Shown: positions 16,835 through 25,322 of the stretch, in pieces
Layout of the letters: each line of letters opens with the position of its first letter
Position numbering within the stretch: the stretch's first letter is position 1
Assembly: GCF_031119625.1 (NCBI RefSeq)
Contig: NZ_JAVHZV010000004.1
Location: 42,896 to 106,895, forward strand
Length of the DNA: 64,000 nucleotides
Reading direction: 5' to 3'
Source: Pseudomonas sp. G34
Lineage (GTDB): Bacteria > Pseudomonadota > Gammaproteobacteria > Pseudomonadales > Pseudomonadaceae
Made by a program: the position numbers and the translations under genes
Notes under the pieces: generated by a model
What the model was told of the DNA's origin: nothing
Seen by the model: the letters and a program-made list of their open reading frames with translations, nothing else
The model's database searches: none

Positions 16835-17845
16835 TCAGTTGGCGCCGCGCAAACGCTGCAGTTCAGCCTGCCAGGCGCTGACGAAATCGGCATCGATACT
16901 GCCACTCACCTGCTCGGTGACCACCTTGGCTTGCTCGACGAAGCGCTGGCGCTGTTCGTCGCTCAGGGCATTGACTTGCATGCCGGCGTCCTTGAGTTCG
17001 GCCAGCTTGTCCTGGTTGGCCTTGCGGGCGATGGCACGCTGTTCGCCTCGCGCCTGCTCGGCGGCCTGGCGTACCTGAGCACGCTGGGCATCGTCGAGCG
17101 AGTCCCAGGTCTTCTTGCTCATCAGCAGCACGTAGGCGGTGTAAATGTGCTCGCTCAGGGTCAGGTACTTCTGCACCTCGTTGAAACGCTGGGTGGCGAT
17201 CAGCGAGATGGGGTTTTCCTGGCCATCGATGGCGTGCATTTCCAGGGCACCGAATACCTCGTTGATCGGCATCGGCTGAGCGTTGGCGCCCAGGTGCTCG
17301 AAAAAGGTACGGAAGATCGGGCTCTGCACGGTGCGGATCTTCAGGCCCTTGAGATCTTCCCATTTCTCGATGGGGCGCTTGCTGTTGGTCAGGTTGCGAA
17401 AGCCGATTTCCCAGAAGCCCAGACCGACCAGGCCCTTCTCTTCCAGCTTGGCCAGCAGTTGCTGGCCCATGGGGCCATCGAGCATCGCGTCCACTTCGGC
17501 CGGCGAATTGAACTGATACGGCAGGTCGAGCACGCCAAACTCCTTGACCAAACCGACCAGTGTCGGCGCGCCGACCAGGGCGAACTCGACCGTGCCGGCC
17601 GGCAGGGCGCCGAGCATCTGCACGTCGTTGCCGATCATCGCCGAGGGGAACACCTTGACGTTGAGGGTGCCGCCGCTCGATGCCTTCAGGTGCTCGGCAA
17701 ACAGCTTGGCACCCTGTGGGCCAGGCGCATCAACGGGGTCGCCGGCGCTGAGTTTGAAGCTGCGCTCCTCGGCGTGGGCGGCGAGGCCCGGCAGCAGCAG
17801 GGCCAAACCGAGGGCGGCCAGGGTGCGAGTGAATGCCTTGTTCAT
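16835..17845 (-). CDS. TRAP transporter substrate-binding protein DctP (second copy)
   Basis: A 336-residue periplasmic protein: signal peptide (LALLLPGLAAHA), then a DctP-type fold with GLKIRTVQSPIFRTFFEHLGA, where the Arg normally pairs with the substrate carboxylate, and ALEMHAIDGQENP. It starts at 17845 after GGAGAAC. It is downstream of the propeller gene in the same minus-strand run and clearly differs from the other DctP at 18849-19835, so the two probably bind different acids but share the single DctQM. Confidence 0.88.
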   Translation of the reverse strand: MNKAFTRTLAALGLALLLPGLAAHAEERSFKLSAGDPVDAPGPQGAKLFAEHLKASSGGTLNVKVFPSAMIGNDVQMLGALPAGTVEFALVGAPTLVGLVKEFGVLDLPYQFNSPAEVDAMLDGPMGQQLLAKLEEKGLVGLGFWEIGFRNLTNSKRPIEKWEDLKGLKIRTVQSPIFRTFFEHLGANAQPMPINEVFGALEMHAIDGQENPISLIATQRFNEVQKYLTLSEHIYTAYVLLMSKKTWDSLDDAQRAQVRQAAEQARGEQRAIARKANQDKLAELKDAGMQVNALSDEQRQRFVEQAKVVTEQVSGSIDADFVSAWQAELQRLRGAN

Positions 17846-17872
17846 CTTGTTGTTCTCCGAAAGGACGGGATT

Positions 17873-18799
17873 TCAGCGCACGATGACCTGGGATACATCC
17901 GGCTCGAGCAGGGTGTGGAAGTAGCGAAGGAAGCTGTAGGTGTTGAGGTCGAGCATGCCGACGCGTTGATCCTTGAGCGTGACGAAGGCCAGGTCGCGGG
18001 TCGGGTGCAGGCTCATGGCGATGGCGTGGGTGTCCAGCTCGATGCGGTGGATTTCCTCCAGCTCGGCGTTGAACACGGAAATCGAGTGCTCGGCGTAGTT
18101 GGTCACGTACAGGCGATCCTGCCGGTCGCGGTAGATGCGTGTCGGGTCGGCGCCGGTACGGCCGCGGCGGGTCACTTGCAGCGTTTCGACATCCACGGCG
18201 ACGATGCCGTTGTCGCCACGGGTAGCGACGTACAAGGTGCGCTCGTCGGCGCTGTAACAGTTACCCTCGGGCATGCTGCCCGGCTGCAGCGGAACTGGCG
18301 CGATGGTCGGATCCTGCGGTTTCAAACGGGTGATGGTGTTGCTCAACAGGTTGAGGGCGAAGGCGGTTTCGCCACTGCGGGTCAGCGCCACCAGGTGGCT
18401 CTTGTAGCCGCCGGAGGGAATGGCGCGATCCGGGGTGTCCTTGAGGTGCGGCTGGTCGAAGATCAGCAGGGTCGAGTTGCCTTCGCTGAGCACGTAGAGA
18501 CGATCCTGCTCGTCCATCGCCAGGCCATGGGGGCGACGGAACGGCCAGATGCTCAGGGTGCGCACGTGCTCGGCCTTTTGCAGATCGATGACGAACACCG
18601 AGCAGCCGCCCTCGCCTTCGTGGCTGGAGGTTTCGATGCCGTAGTGGCCGACGTAGGCGAAGCGGTTCTGCGAATCCACCACGAACTCGTGAGGGAAGTC
18701 CGGCAGGCGGATATGCTTGATCGCGTCACCGCTCTCGACGTCGTAGAAGCTGAAGGTGTGGGCGCATTTCTGCACCAGCAGCAGAATTTCCTGACTCAT
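17873..18799 (-). CDS. Cytoplasmic beta-propeller protein (YncE/lactonase-like fold)
   Basis: A 308-residue protein built of repeated blades with patterns such as VDSQNRFAYVGHYG, MDEQDRLYVLSEGN, ADERTLYVATRGDNG and RDRQDRLYVTNYAEHS. This matches the YncE-like / 6-phosphogluconolactonase-type propeller families. No signal peptide is seen, so it should be cytoplasmic. It lies between two TRAP binding-protein genes in the same operon. It might be a lactonase or sensor for the imported acid; the sequence does not decide. The start at 18799 was chosen because an upstream ATG reads through the preceding gene. Confidence 0.7.
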   Translation of the reverse strand: MSQEILLLVQKCAHTFSFYDVESGDAIKHIRLPDFPHEFVVDSQNRFAYVGHYGIETSSHEGEGGCSVFVIDLQKAEHVRTLSIWPFRRPHGLAMDEQDRLYVLSEGNSTLLIFDQPHLKDTPDRAIPSGGYKSHLVALTRSGETAFALNLLSNTITRLKPQDPTIAPVPLQPGSMPEGNCYSADERTLYVATRGDNGIVAVDVETLQVTRRGRTGADPTRIYRDRQDRLYVTNYAEHSISVFNAELEEIHRIELDTHAIAMSLHPTRDLAFVTLKDQRVGMLDLNTYSFLRYFHTLLEPDVSQVIVR

Positions 18800-18848
18800 G
18801 ATCTCGATTCCTCGAAGCGGCGCACCGGGCGCCGCCGGGTTGATGGGT

Positions 18849-19835
18849 TCAGCGCAAGGCGTCGATGGCGTCCAGCAGCTGGCTGCCGTGCTGTTTGATG
18901 AAGGTGTCGCGCACCGGCTGGGAAACCGCCTGGCGGAAGGCTTCGCGGTCGACCTTGGGCTCGATCTGCATGCCCTTCTCGGCCAGTTCGGCCAGGTACT
19001 TGCTGTCGTTCTCGGCATTCATCCGGCGCTGCGCCTGGCCGGCGGCGCGGGCCGCGTCCACCAGCACCGTCTGCTGCTCGGCCGGCAGGGCGTCGAATTT
19101 CTGTTTGTTCATCACCAGCACCAGCGCGGTGTAGGCGTGGTGGGTCTGCGACAGGTACTTCTGCACCTCGTAGAAGCCCGACGACCAGGTGATGCTAAGC
19201 GGGTGCTCCTGGGCATCGACGGCCTTCATTTCCAGGGCGTTGTACAGCTCGGCCAGCGGCAGCGGCTGCGGGTTGGCGCCGAGCAGGCGGAAGGCCTCGA
19301 TCTGCGCCGGGTTGCTGGAAGTGCGGATCTTCAGGCCCTTGACATCCTCGGGCACGCGCACCGGCTTGCGCGAGTTGGTGATGTCGCGAAAGCCCACTTC
19401 CCAATAAGCCAGGCCCTTGAGGTTGTGCTCGGCTAGGCCGTCGAGCAACTGCTGGCCGATCTGGCCATCGAGCACCCGATAGGCATGGGCGCTGTCGGCG
19501 AACACGAACGGCAGGTCGAGTACCGACATGCGTGGGGTCAGGCCACTGAAATTGGGCGTACCGGACATTTCCAGGTCGATGGTGCCGCCACGCACACCGG
19601 CGATCATCGCCTGGTCGTTGCCCAGCATGCTGTTGCCGTAGGCGCGTACCACCAGCTCACCGTTGCTGCCATCCTTGACCCGCTGGGAGAACTCCTTGGC
19701 GGCCAGGCTCTGGGTGTCGCTGTCCGAACCGGCGAAACCGAAACGCAGCGTGGTGGCCGCCTGGGCCTGCAGAACGGAGCAGCCCAGCAGCAACAGGCAG
19801 CCCAGGGTACGAAGTCCTTTGTTGTTGTTTTTCAT
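18849..19835 (-). CDS. TRAP transporter substrate-binding protein DctP (first copy)
   Basis: A 328-residue exported protein with a signal peptide ending AQA, then RFGFAGSDSDTQSLAAKEF, GLKIRTSSNPAQIEAFRLLGA (carboxylate-binding Arg) and ALEMKAVDAQEHPLS. It starts at 19835 after AAGGAAG. It lies 33 bp downstream of dctM and completes the DctQMP set. Partner: the QM membrane pair just upstream. Confidence 0.9.
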   Translation of the reverse strand: MKNNNKGLRTLGCLLLLGCSVLQAQAATTLRFGFAGSDSDTQSLAAKEFSQRVKDGSNGELVVRAYGNSMLGNDQAMIAGVRGGTIDLEMSGTPNFSGLTPRMSVLDLPFVFADSAHAYRVLDGQIGQQLLDGLAEHNLKGLAYWEVGFRDITNSRKPVRVPEDVKGLKIRTSSNPAQIEAFRLLGANPQPLPLAELYNALEMKAVDAQEHPLSITWSSGFYEVQKYLSQTHHAYTALVLVMNKQKFDALPAEQQTVLVDAARAAGQAQRRMNAENDSKYLAELAEKGMQIEPKVDREAFRQAVSQPVRDTFIKQHGSQLLDAIDALR

Positions 19836-19868
19836 CGTTACTTCCTTGCTGTGAGTGAACAGGAACAT

Positions 19869-21149
19869 TCAAGGCAGGAACCAGCGCATGGGCGTCATCA
19901 CCAGTTGGGGGAAGATGATCAGCAGCGCCAGCACAGTCAGGTGCGCGAACAGGAACGGAAGCACCCCACGCATCACGCCATCGAGTGGTACCTTGCCGAC
20001 GCCGCTCATCACGCTGAGCACGTTGCCCACGGGCGGGGTGATCAGGCCGATGGAAGTGTTGAGGATGAACAGGATGCCGAAGTACACCGGGTCGATACCG
20101 GCGAGCTTGATCACCGGCATGAACACCGGCGTGAGGATCAGCACGATGGGCATCAGGTCCATGGTGGTACCGACCACCAGCACGATCGCCATGATCACTA
20201 CCAGCAGCAGTTGCGGCCGGTCGATAAGGGGCTCGAGCAGGTCGCTGACCAGCATCGGCAGCTCGGCGATGGTCATCAGCCAGGACGACACCAGCGCCGC
20301 CGCGACCAGGAACATCACCACCGCCGTGGTGCGACCGGCATCGAGAAACACCTGATACAACTCGCGCAACTTCAACTCGCGGTAGACGAACAGCGACACG
20401 AACAGCGCGTAGACCGCAGCCACGGCGGCGGCCTCGGTGGGCGTGAAGATGCCCAGCTTCAACCCCCCGATAATCAGCACCGGCAGCATCAACGCCCAGA
20501 TGCCGTCACGTAGTGCCCGAAGCACTTCGGCGCGCGAGGCCTTCTTGCCTACCGGCAGGTCGCTGCGCCGCGCCAGCCACCACCAGGTGCCCCACAGCGC
20601 CAGGCCCATCATCAGCCCCGGCACGATGCCGGCCATGAACAGCTTGGTGATCGACACGCCACCGGCGACGCCGAACACTACCAGCGGGATCGATGGCGGG
20701 ATGATCGGCGCGATGATGCCCCCCGCGGCGATCAGCCCGGCCGAGCGGTTGGGGTCGTAGCCCGCCTTGCGCATCATCGGCATCAGCATCGCCGCCACCG
20801 CAGCGGTATCGGCCACGGCCGAGCCGGACAGCGACGCCATGACGATAGCCGCGATGATCGCCACGAAACCCAGGCCGCCGCGCATGTGGCCGACCAGGGC
20901 CATGGGCAGCGCGACGATGCGTCGCGACAGACCACCGGCGTTCATCAACTCGCCGGCCAGCATGAAGAAGGGAATTGCCAGCAGTGGGAAGCTGTCGGCG
21001 CCGCTGATCAGGTTCTGCGCGAGGATCTGCGCATCGAAGGTGTCGAGCTGAATCATCAGCGCGACGCCGGCCAGCATCAGCGCGAAGGCCACCGGAATAC
21101 GCATGGCCATGGCGCCCAGCAGGGAGCCGAGAAAAACCAGAATGGTCAT
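19869..21149 (-). CDS. TRAP transporter large permease DctM
   Basis: A 426-residue membrane protein with about 12 segments, including the family marks PLLAIPFFMLAGELMNAGG, GSAVADTAAVAAMLMP, IIPPSIPLVVFGV and GLITPPVGNVL. It forms the sodium-driven channel of the uptake system. Its ATG overlaps the dctQ stop by 4 bp (ATGA), so the two are translationally coupled. Confidence 0.93.
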   Translation of the reverse strand: MTILVFLGSLLGAMAMRIPVAFALMLAGVALMIQLDTFDAQILAQNLISGADSFPLLAIPFFMLAGELMNAGGLSRRIVALPMALVGHMRGGLGFVAIIAAIVMASLSGSAVADTAAVAAMLMPMMRKAGYDPNRSAGLIAAGGIIAPIIPPSIPLVVFGVAGGVSITKLFMAGIVPGLMMGLALWGTWWWLARRSDLPVGKKASRAEVLRALRDGIWALMLPVLIIGGLKLGIFTPTEAAAVAAVYALFVSLFVYRELKLRELYQVFLDAGRTTAVVMFLVAAALVSSWLMTIAELPMLVSDLLEPLIDRPQLLLVVIMAIVLVVGTTMDLMPIVLILTPVFMPVIKLAGIDPVYFGILFILNTSIGLITPPVGNVLSVMSGVGKVPLDGVMRGVLPFLFAHLTVLALLIIFPQLVMTPMRWFLP

Positions 21150-21673
21150 TTCGAGCCCTCGGAAATCACCGCGCCGTCACCCTCGCCCGCTACGCTGCGC
21201 AGCGGGTCGGCATGGCGGAACAGGAGTTGGAACAGGCGGCTGAGGATGATCGCGCCCATGGCCAGACTGCACACCACACCCGCGGCGTACATCCAGCCCA
21301 GCGGCAGGCCGGCCACCGGCGAAAGGTTGTCCATGTTGATCAGCGTCTGCTTGACGCTGCCGACCAGGAACAGCCCACAACAGAACAGCATCAGCAGCTC
21401 GGCGAGCACTGCACAGCAGCGCTGGGCAAAGACCGGCAGGCGACGGAAGAACAGGTCGATGCCCAGGTGAGTGTTGTCGCGCAGGGCGATCACCGCACCG
21501 ATGAAGGTCAGCCACACGAACAGGTAGCGTGCACCTTCATCCGACAGGGCGATGCCGGAGTTGAAGCCGTAACGCAGCACCACATTGACGAAAATCAGGG
21601 TCACCATGGTGAACATGCAGAACACCACGATGCCCTCGAACAGGCGGGATAACAGCAGGGTTAGCAGGCGCAT
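21146..21673 (-). CDS. TRAP transporter small permease DctQ
   Basis: A 175-residue protein with four membrane segments and the usual EGARYLFVWLTFIGA signature. The first ATG of the frame is at 21706, but GGAGGT lies 8 nt before ATG 21673 (MRLLTLLLSRLFEG), which is the likely start. It partners DctM. Confidence 0.88.
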   Translation of the reverse strand: MRLLTLLLSRLFEGIVVFCMFTMVTLIFVNVVLRYGFNSGIALSDEGARYLFVWLTFIGAVIALRDNTHLGIDLFFRRLPVFAQRCCAVLAELLMLFCCGLFLVGSVKQTLINMDNLSPVAGLPLGWMYAAGVVCSLAMGAIILSRLFQLLFRHADPLRSVAGEGDGAVISEGSK

Positions 21674-21776
21674 GAGCACACACCTCCCCCGAAGCCGGGC
21701 AGCCATGGCTGCCGGCGGTTGTGATCGATAGTCATGGCTGGCTCCTTGTTATTGTTGTTCTTGGAAAAGCGCGGGA

Positions 21777-22793
21777 TCAGCCCCGTTGTCGGCTGCCCAT
21801 CCGACAGGCGATCTCGAAGGCCTGACGGGTCGCGCCGACATTGGCCTTGCCCTGCCCGGCGATATCGAACGCCGTACCATGCGCCGGCGTGGTGATCGGG
21901 ATGGGCAGGCCGCCCTGCACCGTCACGCCACGGGAGAAGCCCATCAGCTTGATCGCGATCTGGCCCTGGTCGTGGTACATGGTCACCACCGCATCGAAGG
22001 CCTGGCTGTCGCCCTGCACCTTGAGAAAGATGGTGTCGCCCGGGTACGGGCCGATGGCCTCGATACCCTGCGCGCGAGCCTGCTCCACCGCCGGGCCGAT
22101 GATGTCCAGCTCCTCGCGGCCGAAGCTGCCGTTGTCGCCGTTGTGCGGGTTGAGGCCGCAGACGCCGATGCGCGGCTTTTCCAGACCGTTGCGTTTGAGC
22201 GCGGTGTCGATCAGCTCGATCGCCTGCACCACCCGCTGCTGGCTGAGCAAGCCGGGCACCTCGGCCAGGGCCACGTGGGAGGTCACCCGCGAGGTCCACA
22301 GGTTGTCGAGCACGTTGAATTCGCAGAACGGGCCGTCGAAGCCGAGGTATTCGGCGAACCAGTGCAGCTCGTCGCTGTGGCCCATGCCGGCCATGTGCAG
22401 CGAGGTCTTGTTCAGCGGGCCGAACAGGATGGCGTCGGTTTTTCCGTCAGCGGTCAGGCGCAGCGCCTGTTCGAGAGTGTCGAGGCTGTACTGGCCGCCG
22501 ATCACGCTGGCTTCGCTGCGCGGGAAGGCGCCCTGGGCACGGCCGCGAAACGGCAGTAGCAGCGGCGTGTCGTCGACGAAACTCAGGTTATCGGTCGACT
22601 CGATGAGCCGGTACGGGAACGACTGGCCAGCGATGTCCATGCCGCGGCGTACTTCAGCCTCGTCGGCGATCAGCAGTACCTGGGCCTTGCGGCGCACCTC
22701 GGGCTCGGCGAGCAGGCGGGCGATCAGCTCGGGGCCGATGCCGGCGGGGTCGCCCAGCACCATGGCCAGGCGGGGAAGGGTCGAGTTGCTCAT
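21777..22793 (-). CDS. PdxA-like dehydrogenase (4-hydroxythreonine-4-phosphate dehydrogenase family, PdxA2 type)
   Basis: A 338-residue protein with GDPAGIGPE at the start, GPLNKTSLHMAG, three metal-binding histidines (H173, H217 and H274 in MYHDQGQ) and PAHGTAFDIAGQGKAN at the end, so it looks catalytically intact. In catabolic clusters PdxA2 enzymes oxidise and often decarboxylate phosphorylated four-carbon acids or act on aromatic diol acids. The usual DUF1537 kinase partner is absent here, so a different substrate is likely. Its ATG overlaps the upstream amidohydrolase stop (ATGA). Confidence 0.85.
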   Translation of the reverse strand: MSNSTLPRLAMVLGDPAGIGPELIARLLAEPEVRRKAQVLLIADEAEVRRGMDIAGQSFPYRLIESTDNLSFVDDTPLLLPFRGRAQGAFPRSEASVIGGQYSLDTLEQALRLTADGKTDAILFGPLNKTSLHMAGMGHSDELHWFAEYLGFDGPFCEFNVLDNLWTSRVTSHVALAEVPGLLSQQRVVQAIELIDTALKRNGLEKPRIGVCGLNPHNGDNGSFGREELDIIGPAVEQARAQGIEAIGPYPGDTIFLKVQGDSQAFDAVVTMYHDQGQIAIKLMGFSRGVTVQGGLPIPITTPAHGTAFDIAGQGKANVGATRQAFEIACRMGSRQRG

Positions 22794-23749
22794 GCGGTTG
22801 TCCTCAGGTCGGAAGATGCGTCCGGAATGCGAATGACGTCCGGCACGGTGCGGTACAGGCGCCGCGCATTGTCGTGAAAAAGCTGTTGCTGCTGCTGGCG
22901 TGGCAGGTCGGCGACGATGCGCTTGAAGCCGCCATAGATGTCGTCGAACGAGCCGCACAGGCTGTCGACCGGAAAGTTGCTGGCGAACATCACCCGCTCG
23001 GCGTCGAACATGGCGATGGTTTCGCGCACGATCCAGGCGTTGTCTTCAACGCACCAGCGCCGGCCCGGCAAGCCGATGCCGGACACCTTCACCGCCACGT
23101 TTGCGCAGCTGGCCAATTGCGCCATGGCGGCATGCCAGCCGGCCAGGCCCTGCTCGCTGCGATCCGACGGCAGCCCAGCGTGGTTGAGAATCAGCTGGGT
23201 GCCGGGGAAATCGTGGGCCAGCTCGATGGCTTCGGGCAGGTTCCACCAGGGCGTCTGCAGGTCGAAGTGCAGGCCGTGGCGCGCCAGCTCGGTGTAGCCA
23301 CGACGCCAGCCTTCATCGCTCATCAAGGTGCGCGAGCGGCCGACCTGATCCGGCGAAGCAGGCCCGCCGGGCTTGTGGCGCACGCTGCGCACGCGCTGAA
23401 ACTTCGCCTGGGCGGCGAGCACCTGAGCGGCATCCGGCGCATCCAGCCAGGCCTGGGCAACCACCGCATTGGGCGCGCCATAGCGCAGGGCGACGTCGTG
23501 GATGAAAGCCGTTTCGCCAATCGGGTCACGCGGGTCCCACTCGGTTTCCACATACACGGTGGCCACCACCTGGTGCTCGCCGGCATCGGCCATGTAGTCG
23601 TCCGGGTAATAGGGCCGTTTGATGGCGCTGTAGTCGCCATAGCGAAAGGGAATGTTCTCCGCTCCCGACAACCAGGGATGATGGTTACGCTGCGGGTCCC
23701 AGAAATGATGATGGGCGTCGATGATCGGCCCGTCGTAGAGATCAGCCAT
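22790..23749 (-). CDS. Amidohydrolase family protein (COG3618-type lactonase), second copy
   Basis: A 319-residue metal hydrolase with IIDAHHHFWDPQRNHHPWL, LILNHAGLPSDRS and FASNFPVDS. It shares the layout of the protein at 15874-16833 but is far from identical, so it is a paralogue and not a recent duplicate. The start follows GAGGTGGCCC and overlaps the MFS stop by 8 bp. Probable role: hydrolysis of a sugar lactone or related ring. Confidence 0.82.
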   Translation of the reverse strand: MADLYDGPIIDAHHHFWDPQRNHHPWLSGAENIPFRYGDYSAIKRPYYPDDYMADAGEHQVVATVYVETEWDPRDPIGETAFIHDVALRYGAPNAVVAQAWLDAPDAAQVLAAQAKFQRVRSVRHKPGGPASPDQVGRSRTLMSDEGWRRGYTELARHGLHFDLQTPWWNLPEAIELAHDFPGTQLILNHAGLPSDRSEQGLAGWHAAMAQLASCANVAVKVSGIGLPGRRWCVEDNAWIVRETIAMFDAERVMFASNFPVDSLCGSFDDIYGGFKRIVADLPRQQQQQLFHDNARRLYRTVPDVIRIPDASSDLRTTA

Positions 23750-25067
23750 GGGCCACCTCGGTTTTGTCCAGGGAGATCAGCAGGGTGCCGACGATGAACA
23801 GCCCCGAGCACAGCGCAAAGAAACCCAGCACCGCGGCGTAACCACCGGCATGTTGCAACAGCAGCCCCACCAGGATCGGCACGGCGATACCGCCGAGGCT
23901 GCCGGCCATGTTCATCACGCCGCCGATCAGGCCGACCCGTGCCGGTGAGGCCAACAGCGCCGGGAAACTCCAGTACAGGCTGCCCCACATCAGGAAGAAC
24001 GCGGTCAGTGACAGCAGGCCGACGGCCAGGTACGGATCGGTCAGGCTCGGCAGCAGCAAAAAGGCGCCCAGCGCGACCAGGCCAGAGAAGGCCAGCAGGC
24101 TCTTGGCTGCCAGGCCTCGGCGTACGCCCTTGGCGATCAGCCGATCACAGAGAAAGCCGCCGGTCAGCGAACCCGCAGCACCGCACAGGAAGATCACGAA
24201 GGTGGCGGCGCCGATGCCCTTGATGTCGAAGCCACGGGCCTGGGCCAGATAGCTTGGCCCCCAGGTCAGCAGACCGAAGAACACCATGGCCCAGCTGGCG
24301 CGGCCGAGCAGGATGCCGGTTAGCGAGCGACGGGCGATGCCCAGGCCGCGCACGGTCTGCTTGGCCGCTTCGGCCATGCTCACCACCCGACCTTCGTTGA
24401 TCACGGCGAGCTCGGCGTCGTTGACATCAGGGTGCTCGGCGGGGTTATCGCGCAAGTAGTGCCAGGCCAGCCAGGCCATGGCGAGCGTGGCGATACCGGC
24501 GATGAAGAAGGCGGTGCGCCAGGAGCCCAGTACGGCGATCAGGTAGGCGATGATCAGCCCGCCCAGGGCCACGCCCAGCGGCCCACCGCAGTCCATCAGC
24601 ACCGCGCCGCGGCTGCGTTCACCGCTGCCCAGCCACAACGAATTGAGCTTGCCGCCGGCCGGGAACAGCGGCGCTTCGGCAGCGCCCAGCGCCACGCGGG
24701 CGAACATCAGCGACAGGCCGCCGGTGGCGAACGCGGCGAGGGTCTGGAAGGCGCCCCACAGGCCGGTCGACCAGCCAATCACCCGGCGCGGGCCATAGCG
24801 GTCGATCAGCCAGCCGCCGGGAATCTGCAACAGCGCATAGGCCCAAAAGAAGCTGCTGAGGATCAGCCCCTGCATGCTCGGGCTGAGGCTGAATTCGCCG
24901 GCGATCACCGGCATGGCGATGGACAGGGAAACCCGGTCGATCAGATTGATCACGGTGAGGGCGAAGATGATGGTGAAGATGCGCCAGCGCACCCGGGAAG
25001 GTTTGCTGACCAGAACACTGGCCGAGGGGGTGTGCGCCGGCAGGGCGACAGGTTGAGCCTGAGCCAT
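23742..25067 (-). CDS. MFS transporter, anion:cation symporter type (GudP/GarP-like)
   Basis: A 441-residue, 12-segment permease. NLIDRVSLSIAMP, FFWAYALLQIPGGWLIDRYG and AAEAPLFPAGGKLNSLW are typical of the family that imports hexuronates and glucarate or galactarate. The start at 25067 (MAQAQPVAL) is preferred over an upstream ATG because GAGGTA lies at the right distance. It is the first gene of the minus-strand operon. Confidence 0.87.
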   Translation of the reverse strand: MAQAQPVALPAHTPSASVLVSKPSRVRWRIFTIIFALTVINLIDRVSLSIAMPVIAGEFSLSPSMQGLILSSFFWAYALLQIPGGWLIDRYGPRRVIGWSTGLWGAFQTLAAFATGGLSLMFARVALGAAEAPLFPAGGKLNSLWLGSGERSRGAVLMDCGGPLGVALGGLIIAYLIAVLGSWRTAFFIAGIATLAMAWLAWHYLRDNPAEHPDVNDAELAVINEGRVVSMAEAAKQTVRGLGIARRSLTGILLGRASWAMVFFGLLTWGPSYLAQARGFDIKGIGAATFVIFLCGAAGSLTGGFLCDRLIAKGVRRGLAAKSLLAFSGLVALGAFLLLPSLTDPYLAVGLLSLTAFFLMWGSLYWSFPALLASPARVGLIGGVMNMAGSLGGIAVPILVGLLLQHAGGYAAVLGFFALCSGLFIVGTLLISLDKTEVAHG

Positions 25068-25181
25068 GGGAGTACCTCTGTGTTGTTGTTTTTGTAGTAG
25101 CGGGCGACTGGCGGTCAGCCGGGCCGAATGAACTATCGGCCCGGCCAACGATAACCGTCTAATCAAAGCTTCTCATACGGA

Positions 25182-25234
25182 CATAGCCTGGAGTTATCGC
25201 TACACGAGCTGTGCAGAGATAACCTGAAGCTATC
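25182..25234. promoter_or_regulatory. Paired GATAAC-N5-GCTATS elements in the divergent MFS/tctC control region
   Basis: GATAACTCCAGGCTATG on the minus strand (25182-25198) and GATAACCTGAAGCTATC on the plus strand (25218-25234), 36 bp centre to centre, lie between the divergent catabolic operon and tctC. They share the pattern GATAAC-N5-GNNATS with two elements upstream of the dehydratase. They look like binding sites for the cluster regulator, possibly the LysR protein at 28553-29491. Confidence 0.55.
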
Positions 25235-25322
25235 GGAGTATCAGTTCTTTTGAGTAGACGCTTATCGACACCCTTCGCACACTCCGGGCAACCCACAAGA
25301 ACGACAACAATGAGGTAGCCCC

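Noticed and set aside
16931..18898. 655-codon plus-strand frame across the TRAP and propeller genes
   Set aside because: It covers two real minus-strand genes and their spacer, and its composition is that of a reverse-complement shadow.
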